Under the pieces are notes generated by a model, which did not search any database, was not told the origin of the DNA, and saw nothing but the letters and a program-made list of their open reading frames with translations. A program made the position numbers and the translations under genes. From an uncultured Kiritimatiellota bacterium (GTDB lineage: Bacteria; Verrucomicrobiota; Kiritimatiellia; RFP12; DVOR01), in contig CALXMT010000012.1 in the NCBI GenBank assembly GCA_944389545.1, positions 1 to 61,862 of the forward strand: DNA of 61,862 nt, read 5' to 3'. Positions 60,971 through 61,862 of the stretch are shown one piece after another. Numbering within the stretch: the stretch's first letter is position 1; the number at the start of each line of letters is the position of its first letter.

Positions 60971-61692
60971 CCGATCTTCCGCCCGAGGAGCGGCCGCGCG
61001 AACGTCTCCGCCGTTTGGGCCCCGAGGCGTTGACGGACGATGAGCTGCTCGCCATCATCTTCCGCACAGGCGTCAGCGGGTGCAATGTGCGCGAACTGGC
61101 GAAGCACTTCGTGGCCGAGCTCGGGACCGAAGGGCTCGCCAAACTGCGGCCCTACAATCACGATGAGTTCGTCGCCTTCGTGGCTCAGCACCGCGACACG
61201 CTCAAGGGCATCGGCGACGACAAGATTTCCACCCTGCTGGCAACCATCGAGTTCGGGCGGCGTGTCTTCGCCCCGGATAAGAAGGAGCTCGCCAAGCCGC
61301 TCTTGCTGGCCAGCGACATGGCGCGGCTCTTCTTTGGCTCCACCACGCGTTGCGTGCGCGAGGGCTTCTGGGCGCTCTTCCTGGACCATGGCCGCAGGCT
61401 CATCAAAGAGGAGCCCGACCTCATCACCTCGGGTCTGCGCGACCAGACGCTCATCGACGCCTCGGCGCTCTTCCGCCGCGCGATTCTCCTCAACGCCAGC
61501 TCGGTCATCGTGGCGCACAACCACCCTTCCGGCGACGTCACGCCCTCCCCGCGCGACATCGAAGCCACCGACGCCCTCGCCCGCGCCGGTCGCGTCATCG
61601 GCATCCCCCTGCGCGACCACATCATCCTCGGCCGCCCCGACATCGACCCCTCCTACCTCTCCCTCCGCGCCACCGGCCGTTGCACATTTTAG
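60958..61692 (+). CDS. radC: RadC-family JAMM/MPN protein
   Basis: 244 residues; ATG 60958 lies inside the end of miaA (13-base overlap), so the genes are coupled. An N-terminal helix-hairpin-helix-like region (PRERLRRLGPEALTDDELLAIIFRTG, residues 11-36) is followed by the MPN domain with the metal motif HNHPSGDVTPSPRD near 180-193 (HxHPSGDxxPSxxD) and upstream Glu residues. Once linked to DNA repair, RadC proteins have no settled function; a nuclease role is suspected. Length is standard. No gene-end palindrome: CTTGGAAG-type units start just after the stop. Confidence 0.95.
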   Translation: MGKMTDLPPEERPRERLRRLGPEALTDDELLAIIFRTGVSGCNVRELAKHFVAELGTEGLAKLRPYNHDEFVAFVAQHRDTLKGIGDDKISTLLATIEFGRRVFAPDKKELAKPLLLASDMARLFFGSTTRCVREGFWALFLDHGRRLIKEEPDLITSGLRDQTLIDASALFRRAILLNASSVIVAHNHPSGDVTPSPRDIEATDALARAGRVIGIPLRDHIILGRPDIDPSYLSLRATGRCTF

Positions 61693-61862
61693 TGGGAAGT
61701 TTGGAAGCTTGGAGGTTTGGAGGCTTGGAGGAGCCCCGGAGGTTTGGCCCCGGGCTGTCGCCTCCGGCGACGATGTGGCCGAAAGACAAAGACTGCCAGA
61801 ATGGGGCGTGCAGGTGCGAAGCACCAAACCTTCCACGGCTACCGCAGTCAACTATATTCCTC
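61693..61862. repeat. Repeat mosaic at the window end
   Basis: CTTGGAGG tandem (61696-61732), a GTCGCC/TCC/GGCGAC dyad (61757-61772) also present near 30162, a GTGCA hairpin with the otherwise unseen stem GGTGC/GCACC (61807-61840) and GCAGTCAACTATATT (61844-61858), the inverse of 46-60. No gene. Confidence 0.75.

Overview
The window reads as chromosomal DNA from an uncultured, probably anaerobic, Gram-negative member of the PVC group, most likely Kiritimatiellota/Verrucomicrobiota. This is inferred from content: one PEP-CTERM protein, a Tat-exported sulfatase, pseudopilin-like and giant secreted proteins with TSP3-like calcium motifs, LamG and lamin-tail-like modules, an Mla-type ABC transporter, and a sensory [FeFe]-hydrogenase-like operon. 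No rRNA, tRNA, CRISPR array or transposase gene was seen. Coding DNA is GC-rich with C-ending codons.

Layout. 321-1895: AAA-ATPase/PD-(D/E)XK protein. 3201-16815: lipoprotein plus a 4286-residue secreted protein. 18114-21005: aromatic amino acid block, with a promoter, a Phe/Tyr-rich leader peptide with terminator, DAHP synthase, and a prephenate dehydratase-ACT-chorismate mutase fusion. 21641-24795: sulfatase and a SEDS (FtsW/RodA) protein, translationally coupled. 25742-30015 (minus): NYN-domain protein, SDR, infC, thrS. 30442-31167: PEP-CTERM protein. 31652-38033 (minus): HExxH metallopeptidase-like protein; SpoIIE phosphatase, [FeFe]-hydrogenase-like sensor and 2Fe-2S ferredoxin; Sel1-repeat protein. 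38598-42861: an aromatic/proline repeat protein followed by mlaE-mlaF-mlaD. 43713-56939: pseudopilin-like protein and a 4026-residue secreted protein. 58343-61692: mraY, lspA, miaA, radC.

The most unusual content is between the genes. Nearly every gap is a mosaic of the same short modules: tandem degenerate 7-10-mers (GAGAACG/A, GATTGGCT, CTTGGAAG, AGGACATAT, CTTCGTGTC) joined to small hairpins whose flanks are conserved while their stems change with both arms still complementary. At several gene ends (SpoIIE-like phosphatase, pheA fusion, DAHP synthase, infC, and marginally ftsW-like) the hairpin arm is the gene's own last codons and stop, copied in inverted orientation just downstream. The modules also reach into genes: the lspA C-terminus, the apparent miaA N-terminus and the apparent signal peptide of the metallopeptidase-like gene are read from them. 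A separate element with five TATAG-centred palindromes at about 22-bp pitch lies downstream of each giant gene and nowhere else seen here.

How the genes fit together: the aromatic block supplies Phe/Tyr with probable attenuation plus allosteric control; mraY, the SEDS protein, lspA, Mla and the lipoprotein serve the envelope; the two giant operons and the PEP-CTERM protein are the exported surface complement; the hydrogenase-like trio probably senses redox state or H2 and signals through a phosphatase. All calls come from reading sequence and motifs; nothing was searched against a database.
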